From Prevotellaceae bacterium (lineage in GTDB: Bacteria; Bacteroidota; Bacteroidia; Bacteroidales; Paludibacteraceae): a stretch of 35,564 nt of DNA. A program made the translations under genes and the position numbers. The DNA lies in the NCBI GenBank assembly GCA_031271815.1, contig JAISVA010000008.1, forward strand, positions 1 to 35,564. The letters are read 5' to 3'. The notes beneath the pieces were generated by a model. It was not told the DNA's origin and searched no databases. It saw only the letters and a list, made by a program, of their open reading frames with translations. Positions 25,161 through 33,674 of the stretch are shown one piece after another; positions within the stretch are counted from its first letter, which is position 1; the number at the start of each line of letters is the position of its first letter.

Positions 25161-27125
25161 TTAATTCGGAATTGCCACTTTTGCGCGTTCGACTTTGCCG
25201 TTGCTGTTTATCCACACGACATAAAATCCGCCCGGGAATTTCCCCTGGTCGAATGTATGCGAGTAGTTTTTGCCGGCAAGCGTGTATAGTTTATCCGATG
25301 CGATAAGGCTGCCGTTCAGGCTGTAAAGCCGGAGTTCGGTTTCGCCGCTGCCTGTGGCGGTGAAGTTTACGTTTACAGCCGAATTCGGCAATACGTATAC
25401 ATGCAAGTTAGCATCCGCAACTGCCGGGGTTTCGGAAATATTCACACCGCCGCCGGGATCTTCCGGTGAAAATTCGGCAATGCGGAAAAATTCTATATTG
25501 CTTATTTTTACGGTCGAAGTTGCGTTACCTACGTTTATGGCTATACGCCCGTTAGGATCGGTGGTTTCTTTCATCTCAAATTCATAAGAAAATGATTCTT
25601 TTCCGGTGGTTAGGTCAACAGACTGTTCAAAATAAGATGTAAACGGATCCGAGTCCAACTGCATAAACACGGATATAACCCTGTCGGCTGTTGCCGAAGC
25701 GTCGAAAGTCAGCCGGTATTTCATCCCTTTTTCCATAGCAATACCGTTTTGAACAAGTTGTATGTTATAGTCGGCTGTACCAACGGCGGTTACAGAGATA
25801 TTGGCTTCGTTGCCCGATACGGTAAAAGTTCCGGCTCCTTCCCATTGACTAAATGTCCAACCGGTAGTGCCGGAAAAGTTTCCGTTCCGGATCAAACCAT
25901 TATCCGTATCGTCACCCACTAAAATAAAATTTGCGCTAACGGTTATATCTTTATCCATTTTGATGGAAAGAGGCACATCATTTCCGGAAGCATCTCCGCT
26001 CCAGCCGGCAAATTCCCAATTTGTTGACGGAACCGGAGTAAGCGAAACGGTTTCACCGTTGTAACGACCATTCGGAGATTCGGGAGTAATGACTATCTTT
26101 CCGCCGGTAGCCGGAGAAGCGGAAGCTGAAACCGTATAACCGGAAATGGGCGTTCCGGTAGTCAGCACAACTGTTCCGCCGTCGGGAACGGCGCTGAAGT
26201 AGATGTAGCCCGATTTGATACTTGCCTCAATTTCTTTCCCGCCTTGGGTTGCGGTAATGCTTGTCCAACCGGCAGGCGCTGCACGGCGGATGGAAAGCGG
26301 ATAATTGTAAGTCGCGTTGTCCAGGTTGTCGGTTACGTTTAATGTAATTTCATTTGCCGTACTCGACACTTCCCTTACGGTTGCCGCGTTACGTTCTTTA
26401 GAATACAAAATGGCGTTGCGAAAAGTGGTTACCCAAAAATCGCCGTCGTTTTGTTTGATATAGTTTAACGTACTTTCGATTACCGACGCTTGCAACGGCG
26501 AATATCCGCTGCCGTTGTTTACTTCGTGAATCAGGAATACCGCCCATCCTTTTTTGTTTTTGGCGGTGTTCAGTTGCGTTTGGAAGTTAGCCAATGAGTT
26601 GCATGAGCCTGCATTTCCGCAGATAATCGAGCCGATTCGGTTGTAGTTGGAAGGGGTTGTGTTTGCCACCTGTCCGTCGCACACCCGACCGCCGATAAAA
26701 TACTTGCTGACCGAACTTTCCGGATTCGGAACGTTACAATTCGGGTAGGTAATCGTGTTGCATTTCACGCCCGGAATGTTTTGCTCGATGGTGTTTTTTG
26801 AACTGCTCATTTCGGCATCCGTGACAGTTTGCCCGTGCGTAACGGAGTGGCTGCCCACTTCGTGTCCGTTTGCCACCATGCTTTTCAAAGTGTTCCAATT
26901 AGGGCTCCAATTGATTACCGGATAGAAACTTGCCTTGTATCCGAGCCTGTCAAAAATCGGCAACGCTGCCGTGAACTGATTGGCGCAATTGTCGTCGAAC
27001 GTAAATGTGACGGCAGAGGTTCTGAATCCTTCCCAAGTTCCGATTTCATAATTTTGGGAATAGCTGTTTGCCGCTGTACAAAAGACGACAATAGCCGTAC
27101 ATAGAATAGAAATTTTGTTTTTCAT
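25161..27125 (-). CDS. T9SS-exported polysaccharide deacetylase (CE4)-like multidomain protein
   Basis: 654 aa. A signal peptide (1-~23) ends SYSQ. The NodB/CE4-like domain (~33-245) has TFTFDDN (catalytic Asp pair) and SHSVTH (HxxxH metal ligands) in GHEVGSHSVTHG. A beta segment follows (~250-330), then a divergent InlB-type repeat (~333-402: YTVSASASPATGGKI, WEFAGWSGDASGNDV). Next is a CBM4/9-like carbohydrate-binding domain (~410-555: NGNFSGTTGWTFSQWEG). The last ~75 residues are a type A T9SS sorting domain (LRLYSLNGSLIASD, GFYVVWINSNGKVERAKV). It probably removes acetyl groups from plant or microbial polysaccharide outside the cell; the substrate is unknown. Monocistronic. Confidence 0.88.
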   Translation of the reverse strand: MKNKISILCTAIVVFCTAANSYSQNYEIGTWEGFRTSAVTFTFDDNCANQFTAALPIFDRLGYKASFYPVINWSPNWNTLKSMVANGHEVGSHSVTHGQTVTDAEMSSSKNTIEQNIPGVKCNTITYPNCNVPNPESSVSKYFIGGRVCDGQVANTTPSNYNRIGSIICGNAGSCNSLANFQTQLNTAKNKKGWAVFLIHEVNNGSGYSPLQASVIESTLNYIKQNDGDFWVTTFRNAILYSKERNAATVREVSSTANEITLNVTDNLDNATYNYPLSIRRAAPAGWTSITATQGGKEIEASIKSGYIYFSAVPDGGTVVLTTGTPISGYTVSASASPATGGKIVITPESPNGRYNGETVSLTPVPSTNWEFAGWSGDASGNDVPLSIKMDKDITVSANFILVGDDTDNGLIRNGNFSGTTGWTFSQWEGAGTFTVSGNEANISVTAVGTADYNIQLVQNGIAMEKGMKYRLTFDASATADRVISVFMQLDSDPFTSYFEQSVDLTTGKESFSYEFEMKETTDPNGRIAINVGNATSTVKISNIEFFRIAEFSPEDPGGGVNISETPAVADANLHVYVLPNSAVNVNFTATGSGETELRLYSLNGSLIASDKLYTLAGKNYSHTFDQGKFPGGFYVVWINSNGKVERAKVAIPN

Positions 27126-27183
27126 TGTGTAAAAGATTTATGGTATAAAAAAATTTAAGGTTTAATCAACTGTGTTTGATTTG

Positions 27184-27211
27184 CAAAAATACAAAAAATA
27201 TCAATCACAAA
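27184..27211 (-). promoter_or_regulatory. Promoter of the T9SS deacetylase gene
   Basis: Minus-strand TATTTTTG (27184-27191) with TTTG at 27208-27211; the 16-bp spacer is short. Leader about 50-55 nt. Confidence 0.5.
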
Positions 27212-27315
27212 CTAAATCTTGTACGAGAATTTACGGCAGATAAAAAAAGCGCGCCGGCTGATTTAAACGAAAAAGACTCATTTGTATAACCCGGCATACT
27301 TCAAGCAACGCAACT

Positions 27316-28899
27316 TCAATAAAGGCTCAAATGTTCATTTTTTTTCGGATAATCAATCGTATAATGCAATCCGCGGCTCTCTTTTCGCTGGAGGGCAAAT
27401 TTGATGACCAGATAACCGGTGTTGATGATATTGCGCAATTCGCAAATCTCTTTGGAAAGGACGGATCGCTGAAAAAGCCCCTCCGTTTCCTTGTAAAGAA
27501 TTTCCAACCGGTCGTGCGCCCTCTTCAAACGAAGGTTTGAACGTACAATTCCCACGTAGGCGTTCATTATCTGTCCCACTTCTTTGGCGCTTTGGGTAAT
27601 CAGCACCATCTCCTCGTTGAGCGAAGTGCCTTCATCATCCCACATCGGAATGTCTTCTTTCCATCCGAGTGAAGAAATTAAGCCCAGTGCGTGTTTTGCC
27701 GCAGCATCGGCATAAACAACCGCTTCGATCAGCGAGTTGGATGCCAACCGGTTGGCTCCATGCAGTCCTGTTCGGGAGCATTCGCCAGCAGCATACAGGC
27801 GGTTGATTGTTGTCCTTGCATCCATATCCACTTTTATTCCGCCGCACAAATAATGTTCGGCAGGAGCCACCGGGATATATTCTTTGGTAATGTCAATGCC
27901 TAATTCCAGGCATTTTTTATAGATATTCGGGAAATGCTCCTTTGTCTGTTCCGCATCCTTGTGTGTTACGTCCAGATAGACAAAGTCATCTCCGCTGATT
28001 TTCAATTCATTGTCGATCGCCCGAGCTACAATATCGCGTGGAGCCAGCGAACTTCTCGAATCATATTTCGGCATAAATTCCACCCCTTTTTGAGTACGGA
28101 GCACGGCGCCATACCCTCTCATCGCTTCCGTAATCAGAAAAGAAGGGCGTTCTTTCGGGTTAAACAAAGCGGTGGGATGAAACTGGATAAATTCCATATC
28201 TTCTACCAGTCCTTTGGCACGATAGACCATAGCGATGCCGTCGCCGGTAGCAATGGTCGGATTGGTAGTGGTCTGATAGATATTTCCGATGCCGCCCGTG
28301 GCAATCATTGTTACTTTTGACAAAAAAGTAAGTACGTGGTTTGTCAGGATGTTAAGCACATAAGCGCCGTAGCATTCGATGTTCGGCGTCGTGTGTTTTA
28401 CGATGGCTCCAAGGTGGTGCTGCGTCAGGATTTCGATGGCAAAATGCTGCTCAAAAATATCAATATCCGGATTTGCCCTTACGGCTCGCACCAGGCTTTC
28501 CTGAATTTCCGCCCCTGTATTATCCTTATGATGCAGGATCCGGGCTTCGGAGTGTCCGCCCTCCTTATGCAAGTCGAAATTTCCGTCGGCATCGCGGTCA
28601 AAATTAACGCCCCATCCGACTAATTCGGCAATCTGTCCCGGAGCCTCTCTGACGACTTTTTCTACTACGGCGACATCGCAAATGCCGTCCCCGCAAATCA
28701 GCGTATCTTCTATATGTTTTTCAAAATTATCCGACCGGGCTGTTACGGAGGCAATTCCTCCCTGTGCAAAATAGGTGTTCGCCTCTTCCAACCCGGTTTT
28801 GCACAGGATGGCAACTTTTCCCTTACCGGCAACTTTCAGGGCAAAACTCATCCCTGCAATGCCCGATCCAATTACTAAAAAATCATATTTTCTGACCAT
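27316..28899 (-). CDS. nadB: L-aspartate oxidase
   Basis: 527 aa from the ATG at 28897-28899 (MVRKYDFLVIGSGIAGM); a start ten codons earlier lies on the promoter. It oxidises aspartate to iminoaspartate, the first step of de novo NAD synthesis. It has the FAD-binding VIGSGIAGMSFALKVA, then TYFAQGGIASV, QFHPTALF, EAMRGYGAVLRTQKG and the C-terminal AGECSRTGLHGANRLASNSL block that closes the FAD site, then the helical tail. nadA and nadC are not in the window. A long-loop GCCGG/CCGGC stem with a T run lies at 27250-27290 and could be a weak terminator. Confidence 0.96.
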   Translation of the reverse strand: MVRKYDFLVIGSGIAGMSFALKVAGKGKVAILCKTGLEEANTYFAQGGIASVTARSDNFEKHIEDTLICGDGICDVAVVEKVVREAPGQIAELVGWGVNFDRDADGNFDLHKEGGHSEARILHHKDNTGAEIQESLVRAVRANPDIDIFEQHFAIEILTQHHLGAIVKHTTPNIECYGAYVLNILTNHVLTFLSKVTMIATGGIGNIYQTTTNPTIATGDGIAMVYRAKGLVEDMEFIQFHPTALFNPKERPSFLITEAMRGYGAVLRTQKGVEFMPKYDSRSSLAPRDIVARAIDNELKISGDDFVYLDVTHKDAEQTKEHFPNIYKKCLELGIDITKEYIPVAPAEHYLCGGIKVDMDARTTINRLYAAGECSRTGLHGANRLASNSLIEAVVYADAAAKHALGLISSLGWKEDIPMWDDEGTSLNEEMVLITQSAKEVGQIMNAYVGIVRSNLRLKRAHDRLEILYKETEGLFQRSVLSKEICELRNIINTGYLVIKFALQRKESRGLHYTIDYPKKNEHLSLY

Positions 28900-28926
28900 C
28901 GTACTTAATAGGTTTTGTGTAAAATA

Positions 28927-28934
28927 CAAAAGTA
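28927..28934 (-). promoter_or_regulatory. -7 box of nadB
   Basis: Minus-strand TACTTTTG, 28 bp before the nadB ATG at 28899. It supports the shorter start. No clear TTTG box. Confidence 0.5.
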
Positions 28935-29018
28935 GTAAAAAAAATCTTCCTTGTTTGTGAACTTTTTGAAGATATTTTCGCTTAATTTGTGCAATTAACC
29001 ATTAAAAAAATAATCTTT

Positions 29019-29510
29019 ATGAAAAATTTATTATTTCTATCCGGTATGATTCTTGCACTGCTGTTAGGAGCGTGTGCAACAAGTCCGGCGGAATATAACA
29101 CAGCTATTATGGATCAGGTTACAAACGTAGAAAAGGATGCAGTCGGTATCGCAAAATTAGTTCAGGAGCAGAAAACCGATGAAATCCAACCTGCGCTCGA
29201 AAGCAGCAGAGAACATGCTAAAAAAGCGTTGAAAAAATTACAGGCGATGTCCTCGTTCAGAGGCGATGATTCACTCCGCTTGGCTGCGGTCGAATTTGCA
29301 GCGTTCTACGATAGGCTTTTTACAAATGAATATCAGGAGACTGTTAATTTACTCCAAAGAGGCGCTCCGTTTTCAATGGACGAAAGTGACCGTTTGTTTG
29401 AAATCTTTACCAATGTATCAAAAGAAGGGAGCGACGTGAAGGAAAAATTAATCGCCGAGCACCTTGCTTTCATCCAAAGATACGGCTTGATTATACAGAA
29501 TGAACCGTGA
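29019..29510 (+). CDS. Small helical lipoprotein of unknown function
   Basis: 163 aa from the ATG at 29019; a GTG ten codons upstream is less likely because the shorter form gives a clean signal. The lipobox LLGAC places the lipid Cys at C19. The rest looks like a mostly helical bundle rich in Glu/Lys (VEKDAVGIAKLVQEQKTDEI, SREHAKKALKKLQAM). I do not recognise a characterised family. There are no acidic residues right after the Cys, so surface export is not indicated. Its stop overlaps the pdxB start by 4 nt (GTGA), so the two are translated together, although a link to PLP synthesis is not obvious. Confidence 0.8.
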   Translation: MKNLLFLSGMILALLLGACATSPAEYNTAIMDQVTNVEKDAVGIAKLVQEQKTDEIQPALESSREHAKKALKKLQAMSSFRGDDSLRLAAVEFAAFYDRLFTNEYQETVNLLQRGAPFSMDESDRLFEIFTNVSKEGSDVKEKLIAEHLAFIQRYGLIIQNEP

Positions 29511-30598
29511 AGTTTGTCATCGACGATAAAATTCCCTATATAAAAGGAGTGTTGGAGCCTTATGCAGAAGTTATCTATCTGCCGGGCAGCAGCATTTCCC
29601 GGCGAGATGTGCAGGACGCCGACGGATTGATTGTCCGGACGCGCACGTTATGTAATGCGGCTTTGCTGAAAGGAAGCCGCATTCGTTTTATTGCTACGGC
29701 TACCATCGGTTACGACCATATTGATACCGCCTTTTGCGAAAAGGAAGGCATTGCCTGGACAAATGCAGCAGGGAGTAATGCGCAATCCGTAGCTCAATAT
29801 ATTGCATCTGCCCTTGTTACGCTTTCCTTGAAACGGAAATTTGACCTTCGAGCAAAAACAATCGGCATTGTCGGGGTCGGAAATGTGGGAAAATCGGTTG
29901 CCTGCTTGTCTGAAGTTTTGGGTATGCAGGTGTTGCTCAACGATCCGCCTCGCGAAGAACGGGAAGGAAAAGGTAATTTTGTTCCATTGGGAAAAATCAG
30001 GGAGGAGGCTGATATAATTACCTTTCATACTCCTTTGACAAAAGATACCAGGTATCCGACCTATCACATTGCAGGTGATTCCTTCTTTTCGGATTTACGT
30101 AGAAAGCCAGTTATTATCAACTCCGCAAGAGGTGAAGTCATAAATACTTTCGCATTGAAAAATGCCATTACAAAAGAAAAATTAAGCGGCGTTGTGCTTG
30201 ACTGCTGGGAAAATGAGCCGGAAATTGATTTGGAGCTTTTGGCGGAAACCGACATCGGAACGCCGCATATTGCCGGCTATTCTGCCGACGGAAAAGCCAA
30301 TGCAACAAGCATGTCGGTACAAGCCGTAAGCCGTTTTTTTCATCTTGGAATAGATAATTGGAAAGTCGAGAACCTTCCCATTCCTCCGCATCCTGTTATT
30401 TCTATGGAAAAAGAAGATATTCCGAAAGCAATTTTGCATGCTTATAATATTATGCAAGATGATGCCCGGTTAAGAAAAAATCCGGCTCTTTTCGAAAAAT
30501 TGCGTGGCAACTATCCCTTGCGCCGCGAGTATGGAGCGTATAGAATCAAAGGCTTTCACTCTGAAATATGGAAGGAATTGGGTTTTAATCAGCAATAA
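29507..30598 (+). CDS. pdxB: Erythronate-4-phosphate dehydrogenase
   Basis: 363 aa D-2-hydroxyacid dehydrogenase with a GTG start inside the upstream stop. It oxidises 4-phosphoerythronate in the DXP-dependent pyridoxal phosphate pathway. The PdxB-specific opening is MKFVIDDKIPYIKGVLEPYA; then come FIATATIGYDHIDT, the NAD-binding GIVGVGNVGKSVA, the catalytic Arg in INSARGEVI, the Glu in CWENEPEID and the His in TPHIAGYSADGK. The C-terminal ~75 residues form the PdxB dimerisation domain. It is encoded with a small lipoprotein. Confidence 0.95.
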   Translation: MKFVIDDKIPYIKGVLEPYAEVIYLPGSSISRRDVQDADGLIVRTRTLCNAALLKGSRIRFIATATIGYDHIDTAFCEKEGIAWTNAAGSNAQSVAQYIASALVTLSLKRKFDLRAKTIGIVGVGNVGKSVACLSEVLGMQVLLNDPPREEREGKGNFVPLGKIREEADIITFHTPLTKDTRYPTYHIAGDSFFSDLRRKPVIINSARGEVINTFALKNAITKEKLSGVVLDCWENEPEIDLELLAETDIGTPHIAGYSADGKANATSMSVQAVSRFFHLGIDNWKVENLPIPPHPVISMEKEDIPKAILHAYNIMQDDARLRKNPALFEKLRGNYPLRREYGAYRIKGFHSEIWKELGFNQQ

Positions 30599-30600
30599 GA

Positions 30601-30699
30601 ATCGGATAATTTTACTTGTGCATAGGTAAAAATAACCGATAATTTTACCTATGCACAGGTAAAATTATCCGATATTTTTACTTGTATTGGATATTTTTG
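30601..30699 (+). repeat. Three 33-bp tandem repeats, each with an inner dyad
   Basis: Units at 30601-30633, 30634-30666 and 30667-30699 align without gaps. Each opens with a variant of ATCCGATAATTTTAC. In units 1 and 2 the next part forms a 22-bp near-palindrome (30610-30631 and 30643-30664): TTTTAC, then CTRTGCAYAG, then GTAAAA. Unit 3 has lost the right half of the dyad. The array ends 1 bp before a TATCTTTG box of the next gene. Confidence 0.85.
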
Positions 30700-30700
30700 T

Positions 30701-30708
30701 TATCTTTG
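30701..30708 (+). promoter_or_regulatory. -7 box of the DUF4143 ATPase gene
   Basis: TATCTTTG, 21 bp before the ATG at 30729. The -33 region falls in the third 33-bp repeat, so a protein bound there would compete with RNA polymerase. Confidence 0.6.
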
Positions 30709-30728
30709 TTGTGAAAAACAGAAGGATT

Positions 30729-31934
30729 ATGATACGAAACTTATTTGCAAAATTACAGCAACATATTAAAAAAAAAGAGTTTAGCATTATTACTGGTGCA
30801 CGGCAAATGGGAAAATCCACATTAATGCGGCAATTGGATGAGTATTGTCAAAAAATGAATACTCCCACCGTTTTTCTAAACCTGGAGAATAGAGCGGTAC
30901 TGAACGACTTGAATCAATCGCCTCTCAATCTGCTTTCGTATCTGCCTGAAACGGAAAACCGCATAGTCGTCTTTGTGGATGAAGTCCAATACCTTTCCGA
31001 CCCTTCCAACTTTTTAAAATTGCTTTATGACGAATATGCACATAAGATAAAAATTGTAGCAACAGGCAGTAGCGCGTTTTATTTGGACAAGTCGTTTAAT
31101 GACTCTTTAGCAGGCAGAAAGCGGATTTTTTGGTTACTTCCCTGTGCTTTTGATGAATATTTGGCATTGCGCAAAAAAGAAAATTTACTAAAAGAAGTAA
31201 TTGAAATCAGAAAAAACAAACACTATAAAACACTGGAAATCGAATTGTTACGACAGGAATGGGAAGCATTTATGCTTTTTGGCGGTTATCCTGCTGTGAT
31301 TACCGAAACGGTTCGGGAAGAAAAAATCGCGCGATTGGCTGAAATTCGAGATTCATTTCTTAAACGCGACATCTTAGAGGCGGGTGTACAAAACGAAGCT
31401 GCATTTTACAGTCTTTTCAGACTACTTGCCTCTCAATCGGGCAATTTATTAAATACGAATGAATTATCGGCAACATTGAGAATAAAAAACGAAACCGTCA
31501 GCCATTATTTAGAGATTTTACAAAAATGTTTTCATATTACACTCGTAAAGCCGTTTTTTCAAAATCTGCGGAAAGAGCTGACCAAAATGCCCAAAGGTTA
31601 TCTGCACGACAACGGTATGCGAAACAGTTTACTAAATAATTTCCAACCTGTTAGCGAGAGAATAGATAAAGGCATGATTTGGGAAAATACCGTTTTTGAA
31701 CATCTTTGTCAAAAATACAATACGGACGAAATTCATTTTTGGCGCACCTCTGATGATAACGAAGTTGATTTTGTGTTGCCCAACATCGAAACGCCACAAG
31801 CGATTGAATGTAAGTATGATGCCACAAGAATAAGCCTTTCTAAATACAAGAAATTTATTGAAAATTACCCGAATATTCCGTTGTCTTTTTCTTCGTTTTT
31901 ACCTTTTGACAACGATTTTTTTAGAAAATTATAA
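30729..31934 (+). CDS. AAA+ ATPase with C-terminal DUF4143 nuclease-like domain
   Basis: 401 aa from the ATG at 30729; a start 14 codons earlier overlaps the -7 box. The N-terminal AAA_14 ATPase has Walker A GARQMGKST (~23-31) and Walker B VVFVDEVQYL (~84-93), then sensor-like ATGSSAF. A winged-helix stretch follows (LNTNELSATLRIKNETVSHYLEIL, residues ~243-266 overall). The DUF4143 C-terminus has EVDFVL and IECKYDA, a PD-(D/E)XK nuclease-like signature. These ATPases are common in anaerobes, often in many copies, and their role is unknown; defence or mobile-element links have been proposed. The phased 33-bp repeats in front are its striking feature. Confidence 0.9.
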   Translation: MIRNLFAKLQQHIKKKEFSIITGARQMGKSTLMRQLDEYCQKMNTPTVFLNLENRAVLNDLNQSPLNLLSYLPETENRIVVFVDEVQYLSDPSNFLKLLYDEYAHKIKIVATGSSAFYLDKSFNDSLAGRKRIFWLLPCAFDEYLALRKKENLLKEVIEIRKNKHYKTLEIELLRQEWEAFMLFGGYPAVITETVREEKIARLAEIRDSFLKRDILEAGVQNEAAFYSLFRLLASQSGNLLNTNELSATLRIKNETVSHYLEILQKCFHITLVKPFFQNLRKELTKMPKGYLHDNGMRNSLLNNFQPVSERIDKGMIWENTVFEHLCQKYNTDEIHFWRTSDDNEVDFVLPNIETPQAIECKYDATRISLSKYKKFIENYPNIPLSFSSFLPFDNDFFRKL

Positions 31935-31935
31935 T

Positions 31936-32043
31936 ATTTGTCCTGAACCGGGATTTTTATAAGATTAAAGGGATTAGCCGGATTATTTCTGTCTTGAAAA
32001 TCTTTTTAATCTTATAAAAATCCTGGTTCAAGACAAATAATAA
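31936..32043. repeat. Dispersed TTGAACC-type repeat, copy 3 (full palindrome)
   Basis: About 108 bp. The left end runs ATTTGTCCTGAACCGGGATT and then a stretch reading TTTATAAGATTAAA. The right end is the near-exact complement, so both halves of the element are present. It lies between the DUF4143 gene and tyrS and could terminate the former, though there is no T tract. Confidence 0.75.
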
Positions 32044-32046
32044 TAC

Positions 32047-32054
32047 TATTTTTG
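32047..32054 (+). promoter_or_regulatory. -7 box of tyrS
   Basis: TATTTTTG matches TAnnTTTG, 19 bp before the tyrS ATG. The leader would be only about 12 nt. It abuts the right end of a dispersed palindrome. Confidence 0.5.
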
Positions 32055-32072
32055 CAGCAAAAATTATAACGT

Positions 32073-33365
32073 ATGAATTTTGTTGAAGAACTTAAATGGC
32101 GTGGAATGCTCCACGATATGATGCCGGGAACGGAAGAACAACTGAACAGGGAGATGACCACTGCATATATTGGCTTTGACCCGACGGCAGACTCGCTGCA
32201 CATCGGGCACATGGTAAGTGTGATGATATTAAAGCACTTCCAGCGTTGCGGTCATAAGCCAATGGTGCTTGTGGGAGGCGCTACGGGAATGATTGGCGAC
32301 CCATCGGGAAAATCACAGGAACGGAATTTGCTGGATGAAAAAACATTGCGTCACAATCAGGATGCGATTAAAAAGCAGTTTGCCAAATTCCTTGATTTTG
32401 ATTCCGACGCGCCGAATGCTGCCGAATTGGTAAACAATTGCGACTGGATGAAGAACTTCTCATTCCTGGAGTTTATCCGCGACATAGGCAAACACATTAC
32501 CGTCAACTATATGATGGCAAAGGATTCCGTGAAAAAACGGCTGGGGTCAGAGTCGAGCGCCGGATTGTCGTTTACCGAATTTACCTACCAGCTGGTGCAG
32601 GGATACGACTTCCTTCACCTGTATCAGAACAGCAATTGCCGTCTGCAAATGGGCGGTTCCGACCAGTGGGGAAATATCACTACGGGCACGGAGTTAATCC
32701 GCAGAAAATCGGGCGGAGAAGCATTTGCCCTCACTTGCCCGCTAATTACAAAAGCCGACGGCGGAAAATTCGGGAAAACAGAATCAGGCAATGTCTGGTT
32801 GGATAAAAGATACACATCGTCCTATAAATTCTACCAATTCTGGTTGAATGTGAGCGATGCAGACGCTGAAAAATACATCAAAATATTTACTTTGTTGCCC
32901 AAAGAGGAGATTGATGCGCTTGTAGCCGTGCAAAGTGCAGCTCCGCATCTTCGTCCGCTGCAAAAGCGATTGGCAAAGGAAGTAACTACGATGGTTCATT
33001 CCGAAGAAGATTATACGGCAGCCGTAGAAGCTTCCGGAATTTTGTTCGGCAGTTCCACTTCGGAAACGCTGAAAAAATTGGATGAAGATACGTTTTTAGC
33101 CGTTTTTGAAGGAGTTCCGCAGTTTGAAGTTTCCAGGTCGGACATCGAATCCGGAATCAAGGGGATTGATTTGCTGACCGAAAAGGCTCCCGTTTTTCCA
33201 TCCAAAGGAGAAATGCGTAAAATGATTACCGGAGGCGGATTTTCAATCAACAAGGAGAAAATCGAAGATGTAGAATTTACATTAAATGAATCTTTTTTGT
33301 TGAATAACAAGTATATACTTGTTCAGAGAGGGAAGAAGAATTATTTTATTTTGATTGTAAAATAG
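32073..33365 (+). CDS. tyrS: Tyrosine--tRNA ligase
   Basis: 430 aa class Ic synthetase that charges tRNA-Tyr. It has the tyrosine-pocket [13 protein letters not shown] with HIGH starting at H43, the [13 protein letters not shown] segment, [29 protein letters not shown], and the KMSKS-equivalent KFGKTES (K232-S238). The C-terminal ~80 residues form an S4 RNA-binding domain ([17 protein letters not shown]) as in bacterial TyrRS. Length and motifs are all normal. No T-box or other leader structure is seen. Confidence 0.97.
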   Translation: MNFVEELKWRGMLHDMMPGTEEQLNREMTTAYIGFDPTADSLHIGHMVSVMILKHFQRCGHKPMVLVGGATGMIGDPSGKSQERNLLDEKTLRHNQDAIKKQFAKFLDFDSDAPNAAELVNNCDWMKNFSFLEFIRDIGKHITVNYMMAKDSVKKRLGSESSAGLSFTEFTYQLVQGYDFLHLYQNSNCRLQMGGSDQWGNITTGTELIRRKSGGEAFALTCPLITKADGGKFGKTESGNVWLDKRYTSSYKFYQFWLNVSDADAEKYIKIFTLLPKEEIDALVAVQSAAPHLRPLQKRLAKEVTTMVHSEEDYTAAVEASGILFGSSTSETLKKLDEDTFLAVFEGVPQFEVSRSDIESGIKGIDLLTEKAPVFPSKGEMRKMITGGGFSINKEKIEDVEFTLNESFLLNNKYILVQRGKKNYFILIVK

Positions 33366-33369
33366 GGGC

Positions 33370-33413
33370 GAAAGCACGAATTAAAATACTGCTGATAGTT
33401 AATTCGTGCTTTC
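33370..33413. repeat. Perfect 15-bp inverted repeat after tyrS
   Basis: GAAAGCACGAATTAA (33370-33384) and its exact complement (33399-33413), 14-bp loop, 5 bp after the tyrS stop. A second partial copy of the arm, GCGCTTTCGTGCC, follows at 33422-33434. There is no T tract; it may end or stabilise the tyrS mRNA. Confidence 0.75.
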
Positions 33414-33475
33414 ATGCCTTCGCGCTTTCGTGCCTTATTAACAGTATTCGAAATGCAAAAAAATATCACAAATAA

Positions 33476-33507
33476 TTTGCATATTAAAAAAACAACGCCT
33501 ATCTTTG
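33476..33507 (+). promoter_or_regulatory. tRNA-Gln promoter
   Basis: TTTG at 33476-33479 and TATCTTTG at 33500-33507, spacer 20 bp, about 30 bp before the tRNA 5' end. Confidence 0.8.
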
Positions 33508-33536
33508 CATCGCTTTTTCAGAAAAGCACAACGGAT

Positions 33537-33607
33537 TGTTCCATGGTGTAATGGTAGCACTACAGTTTTTGGTACTGTCTGTCTAGGTTCGAATCCTGGT
33601 GGAACAA
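33537..33607 (+). tRNA. tRNA-Gln (anticodon TTG)
   Basis: A 71-nt cloverleaf. Acceptor TGTTCCA/TGGAACA; anticodon stem ACAGT/ACTGT with loop TTTTGGT and anticodon TTG; T loop TTCGAAT. CCA is not encoded. Own promoter and terminator. Confidence 0.93.
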
Positions 33608-33612
33608 CTCTT

Positions 33613-33656
33613 CAAGATGCAATTGATTGATTTTCAATTGCATCTTGTTTTTTTTG
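33613..33656 (+). terminator. tRNA-Gln terminator
   Basis: Arms CAAGATGCAATTG and CAATTGCATCTTG, perfectly complementary with a 9-bp loop, followed by a run of nine T. Confidence 0.92.
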
Positions 33657-33674
33657 AAAGAATTTCGAAAAACA

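Noticed and set aside
30601-30699. A minimal CRISPR array
   Set aside because: The 33-bp units are contiguous with no spacers between repeats, and there are no cas genes. They fit an operator or iteron array better.
33537-33660. An attachment site at tRNA-Gln
   Set aside because: I found no second copy of the tRNA 3' end in the window and no integrase.
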